64,000 nucleotides of DNA from Margaritifera margaritifera. Lineage: Eukaryota; Mollusca; Bivalvia; Unionida; Margaritiferidae. Of the stretch, positions 25,491 to 38,220 are shown piece after piece. Position numbers and translations under genes: made by a program. How positions within the stretch are numbered: position 1 is the first letter of the stretch; each line of letters begins with the position of its first letter. Location of the stretch: NCBI GenBank assembly GCA_029931535.1, contig JAQPZY010000492.1, positions 62,001 through 126,000 of the forward strand. The letters run 5' to 3'. The notes under the pieces were generated by a model. That model worked only from the letters and a program-made list of their open reading frames with translations. It did no database searches and was not told the origin of the DNA.

Positions 25491-28455
25491 AGAGAGATGT
25501 GAAGATAAACATACACACATTCTTACATTTTCCAAGTTACAATATATCTTTATATTTATAAGATGTGCATCCAACCTTCAGAACTGTATTGTAGGTATAT
25601 ACGTTTTACATGTGTTATATTATTGGTTCCATTTATGTGCAAACTAAATTGCGAAGGAGTGAAACAATTCATTTCGTGATAATCATAGCTTTGACAAATC
25701 AAACTTTGGTGATCGAATGGCAAGGGAAGTAAATGCTATACAGTATATTGGTAAGCACACAAATTGTATCTAAAATGTCCTGTTAAAAGTGAAAGCTTTT
25801 ATCGTTTCCAGGTAACGTAAGCTTGTCTTTCCTATTTTAAAGTTCATACAGTAAAACATCTTTCAACTGATTCCTATATACAGTGGAATTCTCTACATAT
25901 TTCCAATTGAGCAGTTCTTATAGTAATTAAACCTCTTTACACGTGCCACTTTGTATTAAGGTCTATAAGGTCCCGTTTAAGGAAGCTTCACTGTATATAG
26001 CAATCCGTAGGTGAACTAGAAGCGCGATACTTGCTTACCTGGCTTAGCTGACTTCTCTATACACATGATACTCTCAAAGAAAACATATACCCAAATCTGT
26101 TGTCGCATAATACGTAAGCAGAGCTTGGTCTATACAGTTTATTAGGCCTAATCAGTATAAGAAACAACATAGACCATATCTGAGGGCGCATGATGAGACA
26201 GCAGATCAGGGACTATGTTGTTTAAAGTTGGATTGGAGTATACGCGAGTATATACGGTACTTTTTGACAATATATTAATAAAGAGCAGACTTTTGTTCTG
26301 CAATTTTTTTTTGGACTTGAGGCGTATCTAGGTAAAATAGAGGCAGTAAAACCATGGAAGAGCAATTTCATATCAACAAATTAGTGTTTAAAACATGGCC
26401 AGTATAAAATATTGTTAATGTCTGAATCTTCGATATGGTTTAAAATTAAAGAGTTTTGGTAGTGATGTCATACAAAAACCTAAACCTAGATTGCGATGGA
26501 TTCATTTACATGTAAAATACTTATCTTGAATGATTACCTATATTTCTCAGTGGGTACAGCACTTGTCCGTACTCCAGCACTTAAAAAAATAACAGAAGAA
26601 AGATAAAAAAAAAAAAAAAAAAAAAAAAGGAAAAAGGAAAAGGCCTTAACGTCAATGAATTACCTAATATCTTCATACTTTTTCATGTTGTTTTCGTTTC
26701 ACTTTTTCCCATCTCTTTCATTGCTTATTTTCATTTCTTTCTTTTTTTTTCATGTTTTCTTTATATATTTTATTTCTTTTACGTACCTTCCAATGCTCAT
26801 TTGTTTCACGAGTTCATCAATTTTAAAACAGCTGTATTGCTATTTCGAAAAAGGGCTAGATTTGTGAATACCCAAACCGTTGTTGTATGCATTTTATTCG
26901 AAAATCCGCATTTAGACCTTTTATCACTTTCGCTGGTCTTCAAATTGTCCCAGGTCGTAGAAATGATACGACGTTGGGGCAATGTATACAGCTCTCTCAC
27001 ACAGCGCAAAGTACAGAGACATAATCAGCCTGGACAGATTTCTGTTGGCTTTTGCATGCGATTGGGATGCGGAAAATACTAGCAAATCATTGTTTATAGC
27101 AATAAGTGCGAGTTGTACATTGTTTACAGTTATAATATAGACTTTATACACAGCTCGTTTCTGTTTTAATTCCACGTTCAGGGTAAGTGTTGGCTGTGTA
27201 CTACCCATAATATTCTCTCTTTATAAACATTAGTTGCCACTAAACTTTTACGTGAACGTATCAGATATCAAATATGACATAGATGCATATGGCACAGTTT
27301 TAAAAATCTCAGCATGGCACTCGGGATTATAGAGATAAGGATGTATGCATGAAATGTAAGCATTTAAAGATTGTCAGTGAATGACATAAAGACATAAGTA
27401 TATTTTTGTACTGGTGAGTTTGTACATTTAGTAGTCACATTCCATTTAACGGTAATGCCCTACAAGCTGTCAAAAAAAATTGTTTGACAATAATCTCAAT
27501 GAAATTAATTCTTTGAATGAATAGTTTAAAATAAAATTGAATTGGTAAATATTATCCCGTCTTCGGCTGTACATTGTTTCATACCCTTGTATATATGTTA
27601 CCACTTAATGATTTCAAATTCGTTGAACTGCTTTGATACACTGATATACAGCACTTTAATATATAGCATTTGAGTTGCTAAAACTGACAAAGAATTACAA
27701 CAAGCGATACTATTGTCCTCATCCTAAAAAGTATTAAGTTTTGTAAGTAACTATTGTAGCTGGAAAGACATTTGATGAACTTCGTTTAACATCTTGAAGT
27801 AATAGTATTTTTTTCCAACATAAAACCCAATTGCGTTTTGATGGATTCTTAATGCTTAACATTTTGCCTAGGTTCCTTTTGCCATTCATGACCAAATGTT
27901 TAATTCATCGATTATATGGAGAAAAAAAAAGATAAGGTTGTAGCGGCCTCTTTTGTCGGCAATTGTGCTATGTGATCAACCAGTAAGTGTTTACATGATA
28001 AGATGATTATCATCCAAATTAATTGCTACCGAACCTTCAACAATGACTGAATAGATACAACATTTACTGTCTAAACTAATGAAAACGTACACAATGGCAC
28101 ATGTATTCATATATAAACATCTGAATTTACCGTTCAATCAAACTGTTCGTGAAGATAATCAAATATAAGAAAAGAAGCATCACTAAATAATAAATATTTG
28201 TTTTCTAAAGGACAATTCTCCATAGTTGGTCCATCTTATAACAATATTGTCAAATTAAATCTCTAATTTGGATGCGGAAACACAAATGTTTAACACATTG
28301 TTAATAATTTTAGTCCGAGACTGTGACCAGTTTCAATATTTTGATCCAATATTTTAAGCAAACACTTTCGTATTAATAAAATAGTAGATATCTGTCAATA
28401 TATTACACACTCAGATTTTCATATACCTTACCTGTTATTATTTTCTTTTCTATAG
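25491..28455. other. Upstream of the first visible receptor exon; no exon identified
   Basis: AT-rich sequence with a poly-A run at 26605-26628 and a T-rich segment at about 26680-26800. The exon at 28456 starts in mid-codon, so at least one earlier exon with the start codon must lie upstream, here or before the window. I searched for an ATG followed by a hydrophobic stretch and a donor leaving two bases, and found none I would defend. Confidence 0.4.
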
Positions 28456-28571
28456 CATTCGAGGATTTTTCCTGCTGCAATTGATCCATGGAACTTATTC
28501 ATGTCCACCAGACCAAATATATCAAGAGGTAACAAGATCCTGCTGTTATCCAGTTTTCAACTGCCGACCTG
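28456..28571 (+). CDS. TNFR-like exon: end of possible signal segment and start of CRD1
   Basis: The acceptor is ttttcttttctatag and the donor is cctg|gtaagt. The exon enters with one base completing a codon and leaves in phase 1. The peptide starts IRGFFLLQLIHG, a hydrophobic run that may be the tail of a signal peptide, and continues TYSCPPDQIYQEVTRSCC...FNCRPG. The CPP...CC..xxC.PG order is the opening of a classic TNFR cysteine-rich domain (A-type module with the paired cysteines). The exon has four cysteines. No in-frame ATG lies within it, so translation must begin upstream. Confidence 0.8.
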
Positions 28572-29981
28572 GTAAGTCGTCTAGAATCAGCTTCTCTATG
28601 CCTACGCACGATTCACAAATTTATTTCTTTCTCGTCAAACCTTATTCAGAAACTCAAGCAGAAAAAGGGAACACATCAACCCCTCTGTTTTGCATTGGTT
28701 GCCATTGCGACTTTAAACCTAGAACCTGACAGCATTTTCGAATCTGCTTTAACATTTATCTTTTAATCACAAATTACCTATCAGTAAATTGTGTATAAAG
28801 ATTGCTGGCGCATAATATTATCTTCTCACATATTTAATTGATTTATCTTTTACATACCTCATTTGTTCAGCTTTTTTTCTGAATGAAACAAGACTTTAAC
28901 TTTCATGAGCTAACTTATTGATATATGTTTAGTGAATTCCTGTTCAAGTTTCTGTTTATTTATAGTTTTACTTTATTTTTATATATCACAACATTAAAAA
29001 CATTTCTAATTCAAACGCTTTATGTTGTTGATGGAATTACTACTAGTTTCCCTCTTTCAATATGATAAAACGCCATACACTTTCAAACAGATATAAAATT
29101 AATTCTTAGATGTAAACATCAATCATTCATCAATTTATATATTTTACATGGAGGAATTAAAGCCATTTATTTACATTTGCTCTCTACGGACATTTTTTTC
29201 AGCTAAATTTTTTTTTCTTCTAGGTACTGGAGTGGTATTTTGTACCAAAAATGGAACCAACGATACGTGTACACCTTGTCAAGGAGGTACAATACAACCT
29301 CAGCTTGTTTCCTCTCTAGATGGTATTGATGCCATGTGCTTCAGTGATGAGAATCAGTATGACTGTACCTCTGGTATAACTCAATACTACTACTACTGCT
29401 AATAATAATAATAACAATAACAATAACAACAACTCGACTTCTGTGTAGAAAAACACGAATGAACTCATATCCCCGTTTTGACGTGCACCCCGAAGGTTGA
29501 GCCTTTTGGGTAAGAAGGGCAAGGGCAAATGTCAGTTAACTGTGTGCATTTGTCTTTTCATACCCAGTAAAACTGTATATGGTTATGTCCTAGTGATCTC
29601 AGTGGTATCCAAGCTATGACCCTGGGTCTAAGTTCCTCGCGAAGTAAGGATGCATCCCGGAGTAAATGTCAGTTGCATTTAAATCTGTCTTTTTATGCCC
29701 ATTTTCTCTTAGTGTATATATGCTTATATGTTCGGAATCTCAATAGTTTAAAAGTTATGATCCAGGAGCTAAAGTTCCTTGGGTAGAGATGGCCCCCAGG
29801 ATAAATATCAATTGCACATTCACATTTGTCTTTCGATGCTCAGTATATATATATATATATGCTTATATGTTCGGAATCTCAATAGTTTAAAAGTTATGAT
29901 CCAGGAGCTAAAGTTCCTTGGGTAGAGATGGCCCCCAGGATCAATATCAATTGCACATTCACATTTGTCTTTCGATCCTCA

Positions 29982-30057
<76 letters not shown>

Positions 30058-30454
30058 ATTGAAATGATGTGTGGTTATACTATAGTTTAGATGCTATGGC
30101 CCAGGGGCTAAGTCGCGTGGCATTGCCCAGAGATCCCAGGGTGACATGTGTTGGTTGTTAGGTTATTGATGAGACCAGCCAGTTCCCTGAAATGTGATCC
30201 TGATCCAAACAGTTTTGCAGCTATTCGAAATTTATGTAAATTATCCATACTCCCCTAACCCCATCCCCATGGGGAATGATCAACATTTCAGAGGTGTTGA
30301 CACAAACTACACCCATAGGACTATCATTTATTCAAATGTCACGTGTCTTGCTCGGACGATCTAGGAAGAATTCAGCAACTTTACACACTTACGTAAGCTC
30401 GTTCAGATGGACAGATTGACCGTATAATAATATCTCCGTGTTCTCAACAAAAGC

Positions 30455-30491
<37 letters not shown>

Positions 30492-31032
30492 AATAATATA
30501 TTTAGAAGGTATGTCTCAGTTAGTTTATCGGAACTAGTATAAATCAGAGTCTTCTCACACAGTTAATGGAACCAGTATTCTATCATTGGGCTTGAGGCAC
30601 GCTTATTAAATTTTAAACGTTCATGTATATCATAGTTATTGAAAAGAAGGATGTAGAATTTGTATGATGTTCTTTTTGAATACAATTATCTTAATCTTCA
30701 CCATAAATGGAATAGACAGTTTGAAAATTTGAATACAGATAATATGAAGCACTGTATCTCTTTATTGCTCTTATTGATAATATCAAATTAAGGGACTTTC
30801 AGCTTAAGATATTGAATACAATGCAAATTCAGATATTAGATAATGATAATTTGTCAGTTTATCAGAGAAAGTGTCAGTTTTTCATGTTTTAATATGAAAG
30901 TAGAAAGGTAAATTTGATACACAACGAAATTTGATTGACAACGAAATATATACTTGCTGTAAGGAATGCCTAATGCATGCCTTATAAGAAAAAAACAAAC
31001 ATTACATGAGTATTTTGCATTCTCCCCACCCC

Positions 31033-31075
<43 letters not shown>

Positions 31076-34000
31076 CACACTACATGTCCTTACTTATTTA
31101 GTCATTGCAAATATTTGAAGTCAGTATATGACAATAATAAAAATTTCACTACTTAGACAAATACAAATTTGGCATATATAAGGACTACTCACGAGCTAGA
31201 ATCTGAGTGAAACACACTGTATATGACAAGAATGATTTCCAATCTGTGCAGCGTGATCCAGCATTAACGTGCATTATAGACTGATCCATTTTAAGTAGAA
31301 TCTGAGCTTGACTGATCCCAACATTATATTGTATTCTGTGCTGATCCCAGATTAAGTAGAATATGTGCTAGGCTGATCCCAGCATTAGAGTGTATTCTGG
31401 GCTGATCCCAGATTAAGCAGAATCTGTGCTAGGCTGATCCCATATTAAGTAGAATCTGTGCTAGACTGATCCCCGCACCAGAGCGTATTTGGGGCTGATG
31501 CCAGATTAAGAAGAATTGTACTAGTTCGATCCCAGAATGAAGAAAATATTCTGATTTTCAGTTACATGCATCCGAACTAAACTAATTTGAATATCGAAAT
31601 ACTATGGTATGAGTCCACAGTGTGACTTGGGCTGAATACAGTCTACATGACTTGTATAGTCTGGACTGATCCCCTAATTCTTGATATAAGGGGGAATGAT
31701 CCCCTTGCTAAAGCGGTACAGTAATTTTTTTATTAAACAAGTATGGCATTATTTTTAATAAGGATTAGGAGTACCCGACTGGGGAAGAAAGCCAAAACGA
31801 ATTTGATATTTTTCGTTATGTTTTGTTTTGCTTCAAAAAAATAAAAAATCAAATAAGAACCTCCAAGAGGATGTCCGTTGATGACTAGAGATGTAATAGA
31901 TGTATGAAACGAGACTAACGCCATATGAATAAGTGAAATGAGGAAATGAAGACAAAGCAAGCCAAGATCTATGCATCCTAACTACATGCATCTGTACTTC
32001 AAGCAAATGTTCAAGATGCTCAACTTAGTCGTGAAAGAACCTTTAGGAAGTAAAGTGTACTATCAAGCACATGACAAATAAGGTTATGTGCACAACTGCC
32101 CTTGAGCAGACTGAATCCTGCTAGGGACAACTCTGATGTAGCACACATATCATGAAGATGACCAGCGTCCTGAGGTTTGGATCAAAAGGTCTTCTACGCC
32201 AATCGCAGCAGCAATTTTGGATGCTTCATCACAATCAAGGAGTGTCAGTAACAATTTTAATTAAGTCAGAAATAATTCCCATTAAAACGAACGTCATATC
32301 CACGTGTAAAGGATCACTTTCGTCGTAACCGCTTGCTATAGCACTCAGTCAATGCCAGGTCAAATACTGTTTCCCAATCAACACTGGACACAACCGAGAG
32401 TTCATATAAAATGAATTGTTGACCCCTGCACACACAATGGGTCTGTCTTTGAAGACGGCCAATTAAGTATGGACATGGATTCGTCTGTTGAAAATGTCAC
32501 ATATGGAATCCTCTGGTAATTGAAAGATGAAATGATTTGCAAAGACTGAACTGAACTTTCACCGCATCTTAAGAAAAGCGAACAAGAAACATGCACTGCA
32601 AAGTTCAATCTATTGCAGATGAAAATATTCCCGGGTATAACAGAGCTGCCACACAATCTTGTATGTAATAGGTAATATGGACTTTATACTTGAACTGTTG
32701 TTCCTTTTTATCCCACAAAGTATATATGGTAGTCTGTCAGTCTTCTGAAAAGGGTTCCAGTGATCAGCTTGCAGGTAATGAAATCCAAGTCTTGACAAGT
32801 ACAACTTAATATTAAACCAATGAAGTCGCAGCGAGGTGTGACGATATGTAACACAATATATCAGTACATCGTCTGTCGGCAGAGGTCAGGTCCTTTGGTA
32901 ATGATATCCACTATAGTAGAGTTATCGCAATGCGCACAATTTCGGTTTTTGATCCACTTATTCCTCCATAACACAGCTGAGACTAATCTTGGACAGAGTT
33001 AAAGTAGAGTCATATATACTGCAATTCCCGGCAGAATGAGCTTGGAGGGAATACGTTTCCGAATGCACTTCCCGCTAAATAACCTCCAAAATATGCTGGT
33101 GTAGCATCATTATGAAATTATATATCTTTAGCAGGGGTCACTTGGCCATTTAAAAAGATTGAAATACCATTCCATTCGAAAAGGAATATAGACCAGGGCT
33201 TTAAGCCGGATCGCATTCACCAGTCATTTGAACACGATGAAGCAAGCTCTGATACATGTTGACCGAAAATCAAGCAGAACAGAAAAGCACGACCAGGGAA
33301 GACCCTTCTACATGCAACATTCAAGTGTCCCAATAGGTTCAACAGCTCACGTTTTGTGCAAGATTTCCTATGGATAAGGAATGCAAAATACGCATGTTCA
33401 TTGAATCTCATTCACAGATAACTTGGCCTTCATGTTGTTAGGGTCTAAAGTGATACCCAAATACCCGTGAAATGAAGTAGTTCTGACAGTTTGCTTGGTG
33501 ATATAGGCACACTTGGGTCATTAAAGACCAGGGAACATTGATATAAGTTTTACCAATCCTGCACTTGAATATTTTGGGCTACGAAATAATTAGGTGGATG
33601 TTTCTTTTTTGGTGAATAACGGAAACTTCGGTAACGACAACATCAATAAACTTATAACGCTATCTCGTTCAGTACCAACGGGAATAGATTCGCAGATTCT
33701 TTTCAGTGAATATCGGAGCTGTACATCAGCACCGTATATGGATAAGGAAACTGTCCATCCAACCTTGCGAAAACACATTCTATGCAGACGCACCGTATGA
33801 CATAGTTCTCTGTGCATCTAGTCCTCTATCATCTGGTCTGTTCACTGAATTTTTACAATTTCTATATTTACTCCTTGTTCGGTACTCTCCACTGGCTAGC
33901 CGCGTGCATTAGCGAGAACCTAAACATGTCAGGTCCATCAGGGTATCCACGGCTTTATTTAAAATATTCGTCCCTGTGTCAGTGTCCGATCCCTTTCCGA

Positions 34001-37000
34001 GTTTCCAGGTCAATGTGGTTTTTCCATGAAATGAATCTTAGATTAGCAAATCCAGACCCAATCTTTTAAAACCTCTCAAGAACTAAAACTCAAAACTAAA
34101 GTCAATATTCAGTTCTACGGTCAGTGTATTTCGACTCTTTGTCCCAAAAGAGTTTTATGCAGTCTTGGTGTAATGCAATGACCCTGTTGTTGTTTACAAA
34201 CAATTCGTTGATCTTAACGAATTTGTATTTAAAACTGAGAGGGCTTTATGAACGCGGAGATCGGAGAGGACCGATAAAAGAACCGGGTAAAATCAGAACG
34301 TAACGTATACATGAACTTATCACATGACGAAAAAATAAAAAAATGTCCTATCTTATCATTAAAATATTGTATCAATTGGATTTTTTTTTCATGCCATAAT
34401 TAATAGAAGTGGACGTTAAATGTAATCTGATAAGAAACCGTCATTAAACCAAATAATTTCAGGATTGATATAAAATCTTGAAGTCTGTGTTCTAAATTCT
34501 TGCAGAATTTCACTACAGCTTCAAAACAGTTTTTTTCCAAAATAAGTTACTAATTCTATTTATGAATTAGAGGCACATTATTGACAAAATCCACATAAAT
34601 ATTGACTTGAAGATACAGAAATTGACACCTTCTTAAGTTTCTGCAAGCCTAAATCGTTACTTATTGTGAGTTTTCTTATCCCTGTTGCTTTAAGAGCAAC
34701 TGAACGTTTTAATATACACACCGTTTTAAGTCCTCTTCCAAATAGTTTTGAATCATTTGACTTCGTTGGGTTATGTCTTTTCTACTACACCAATAACATT
34801 AAAAATAATCGCCTTATTTCAGCAATAAATGATATGTAAGGTATATGAACCTTGCAAGTCACAACAATTAGAATTCTTTTTCAATGATCATATCTCTATT
34901 TGATTTACTTATTGTGTTGGAATATCTCTTCGAATACATTTATAATATTAAAAAATATCATTATGAGGGATGATTCATAAAGTAAAGTAGACAAAAGCAT
35001 AGGTTGGACTTATTTCTGTCTTTAAGATAGCAACGGATAACAGATGAAGGAATAGTGTGCCTAAATCAGAATAGTAGATCGTATGTAATATCTATTGTAA
35101 CTGGTCAAGTAGAAAATACAACAACGATTAATTGGATAGTCTGATTTTTTATCTTTAAGATTGGAAAAGAAAAGAAAAATTTCAAATATTAGTTTTGGCT
35201 CATCAAGGTTATAACTCAGAAAAAAAATTCAACTAATTTGGGTGAAGCGTTTTTTTTTTTATCGTTTTTTTTCTTTCTATATTCTTCTACTCATCCAGAT
35301 ACTAGTATCGCTTTAGAAAAACCTAGGTAACCCAAACTTAATGAGTATTAGTAATTTTATTAAATAAACTGCCTTTGTACGTATATAATTTGAGAATCTT
35401 TTAAACAACAGAGTTTTTAATATCCTTACATCCTTTTCTTTTCCTATGTCAGTTCTAAAAGCATATAGCTTACTTCTAAGGCCACATAGTTCTTATATTG
35501 GTACCCCATTCATCTCATCGTTTTGAACAATCCAACACTTTACTTTTTTAATAATGGTATTCCATATATGTTTTCACTGTTGGTAATGGCGTCTGTCGTA
35601 AAACTGTATATTTGGTTTAATATCATTGTCGAAGATGTCAGTTTCAAACCTAATACATAGAGAATCTGTATGGATACTTAATAACCTAACGCACAGAGAA
35701 TCTGTATGGATACTTAATAACCTAACGCACAGAGAATCTGTATGGATACTTAATAACCTAACGCACAGAGAATCTGTATGGATACTTAATAACCTAACGC
35801 ACAGAGAATCTGTATGGATACTTAATAACCTAACGCACAGAGAATCTGTATGGATACTTAATAACTTTATTCCATCACTCTATTAGTACTTAGCTAGTTG
35901 TATTAAATTTCAAACATAAACAACTTACTTCTACCACAATAAAGTTACCATAAATTGGTTTAACTAACTATATTATGTTGTTCTTTAAACTAATACTATA
36001 TCTTCATCTAGTATTGTTCTTCTTGCAAGTAGCAGTACCCTTTTGAAGTTTACAATATTTCTTTTCATCAGGACATATTTTTACGTTAGTTCTTTTTCTT
36101 AAATTTTCCATCTGTTTTCTGAAGTTATTCATTAACATTTAAAGAAAAGCAACAACTCTTTTTTCAAACTCGTCTGGTGCTTTTTGTCTTAAAGATGTAT
36201 TAACTCTGATGTTTGATTTTAGCCACGACTCTTGTTAGAATATAACTGCTCTATGAATCTTTTTCAGTCTTATAATAACTTACTTTTCTTTATATTGTAA
36301 CGATCATAATAATTTAGAAAATGAAGGTTTTGTACTCTTTTATAATCAATTAATGGGTGTTTGGGGGGTTAATGAAGATAAATTGTCCCCACTTCGAATT
36401 CATTTTTTTTCTGGTACCAAAGCATACTCTTTAAAATAGTCGTGACAAGTTTTGGCTGGTTCTAAATCTACTTCTAAATTTCCCCGTTTTAGAATCGTCA
36501 CTACAGGTAATCAAAGTTCATAATAGATATGTTAAAGTAAATTATGAGTATTATAACGAAGTTAATAATAACAAAACAAGAAATAATGGAGAATACGATC
36601 CAGCAAGGTCAAAGACATATATAACCCAAATATTAAACATTTGTATGTTCCAATACTAACAATTTCTGCAAACCCATGCCCGTTAGAAACTTTAGATGGG
36701 CAGACAAAGAAGAAGTAAAAGAAATGTAAGAAATATTTCCTTATATCTACTCAAAAAAAGGTACATTTTGCTTTTATTATTTATTTTTAAGGCAAAAACG
36801 GGTAAAACTGCATGGTTTCTTTCTCCATGCTGGGCCCTTGAGATTAATGATCGCATTGATATATCGATAAAAAGAAGTTCCGAAATTTACAATAGCTTTA
36901 GGACAGCGACCTTTTACAAATTTAGGTTGTACAAATAATGCTTCAAATTGTGTATTTTGTCAAATTAATGACTGTTTTCAAACGGAAATGAAGATATTTT

Positions 37001-37582
37001 TATTTTCATGAACACATTTCTTGCGCTGATTGATATATCTTTAGACATATGATTTTAATGATTCTGAGTGTACTTTCTGAATTTGGTTCTTGATTTAGTT
37101 AATTTGTTTTCATTTAAACGTGAATGTTTGGCCTTTGGAAAGTTTGCAGTATAGTTCGGTAACAGACGCTGCACCCAAATTTTGATTGTCACTTGATTTC
37201 AGTTTCAATCAACACTCATCAATGCCCGATTTCTCCATCGTTTTCAAACATGAGAATTAGAATTGCAATTCAATTTTTTTTATTACTATATTTAACTAAG
37301 CGTTTTTCCTAAAATTGTGTCTGTTTTTCGTAGAGTGTAAAGAAACATACGATACTGTACAGGTGACAGAATATCGAATAATACACCAGTTCATGTAAGT
37401 TTAGTCATTAATAATGTACAGGATTCATGTGCGAAACATATTTTAAACAAGTTTATACATGAAGTCTACTTTTTGTTGCTTGAAGTTCGTTTTAAGGCAT
37501 TTTTTTATGACACCTTGTTATTGATTAAATAAATGTATGCTTGAGGGTCTACTGTCTTGACACATTTTAAGATCTTTTCGTC

Positions 37583-37632
<50 letters not shown>

Positions 37633-38184
37633 AGAATAAGAAGAAAAATGAGATAGGCCTAAATATGGAAATACATATTTGAATAACATACATAAGGGCA
37701 GATATATTTCCTAAATGGAAAAAGAAAGTAGTTCCAAAAGTGATATCGCCACTGTGGCGATAAAAGTGGTATTGCCTTTGTGGCGATATAATTTTTTCTC
37801 CCACTGATATATTTCAGTATCTCATTATGAAACATATGAAAAGTCCGTTAGAAATTCTAATTTTACCTTACTTATTTTCAAACTTGCATCGGGAGCTAGT
37901 CCTGGTGCAGTAAAAAAATGTCCTGGATCTAATGTATAATTAATAATACACAGGTTCTTCAATAATAAATCACATAGCATTCAGGTATCTTTCTTTATAT
38001 AGTAGTCATGAAGATTGCCAAGAGAATGTCATTTGAAATAGTTCATAACATCTTTTACATAGTGGTAATCCGCTTCGGTAATTCCTGAACCGGTAAGTTT
38101 TGAATACAATTTCGAGATTGGTGGTGGTTCAGTTTCATTAAATCTTTCAAAATGAATCCATGTAATGGTATGGATATATAGCCT

Positions 38185-38220
<36 letters not shown>

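Noticed and set aside
26655..26867. Signal-peptide exon of the receptor (hydrophobic frame starting MNYLISSYFFML)
   Set aside because: The frame is hydrophobic only because the DNA is T-rich. No donor leaving two bases follows at a suitable place.
35626..35886. 86-codon frame with HRESVWILNNLT repeats as a gene
   Set aside because: Generated by a 36-bp minisatellite, with the same reasoning as for other arrays with a period divisible by three.
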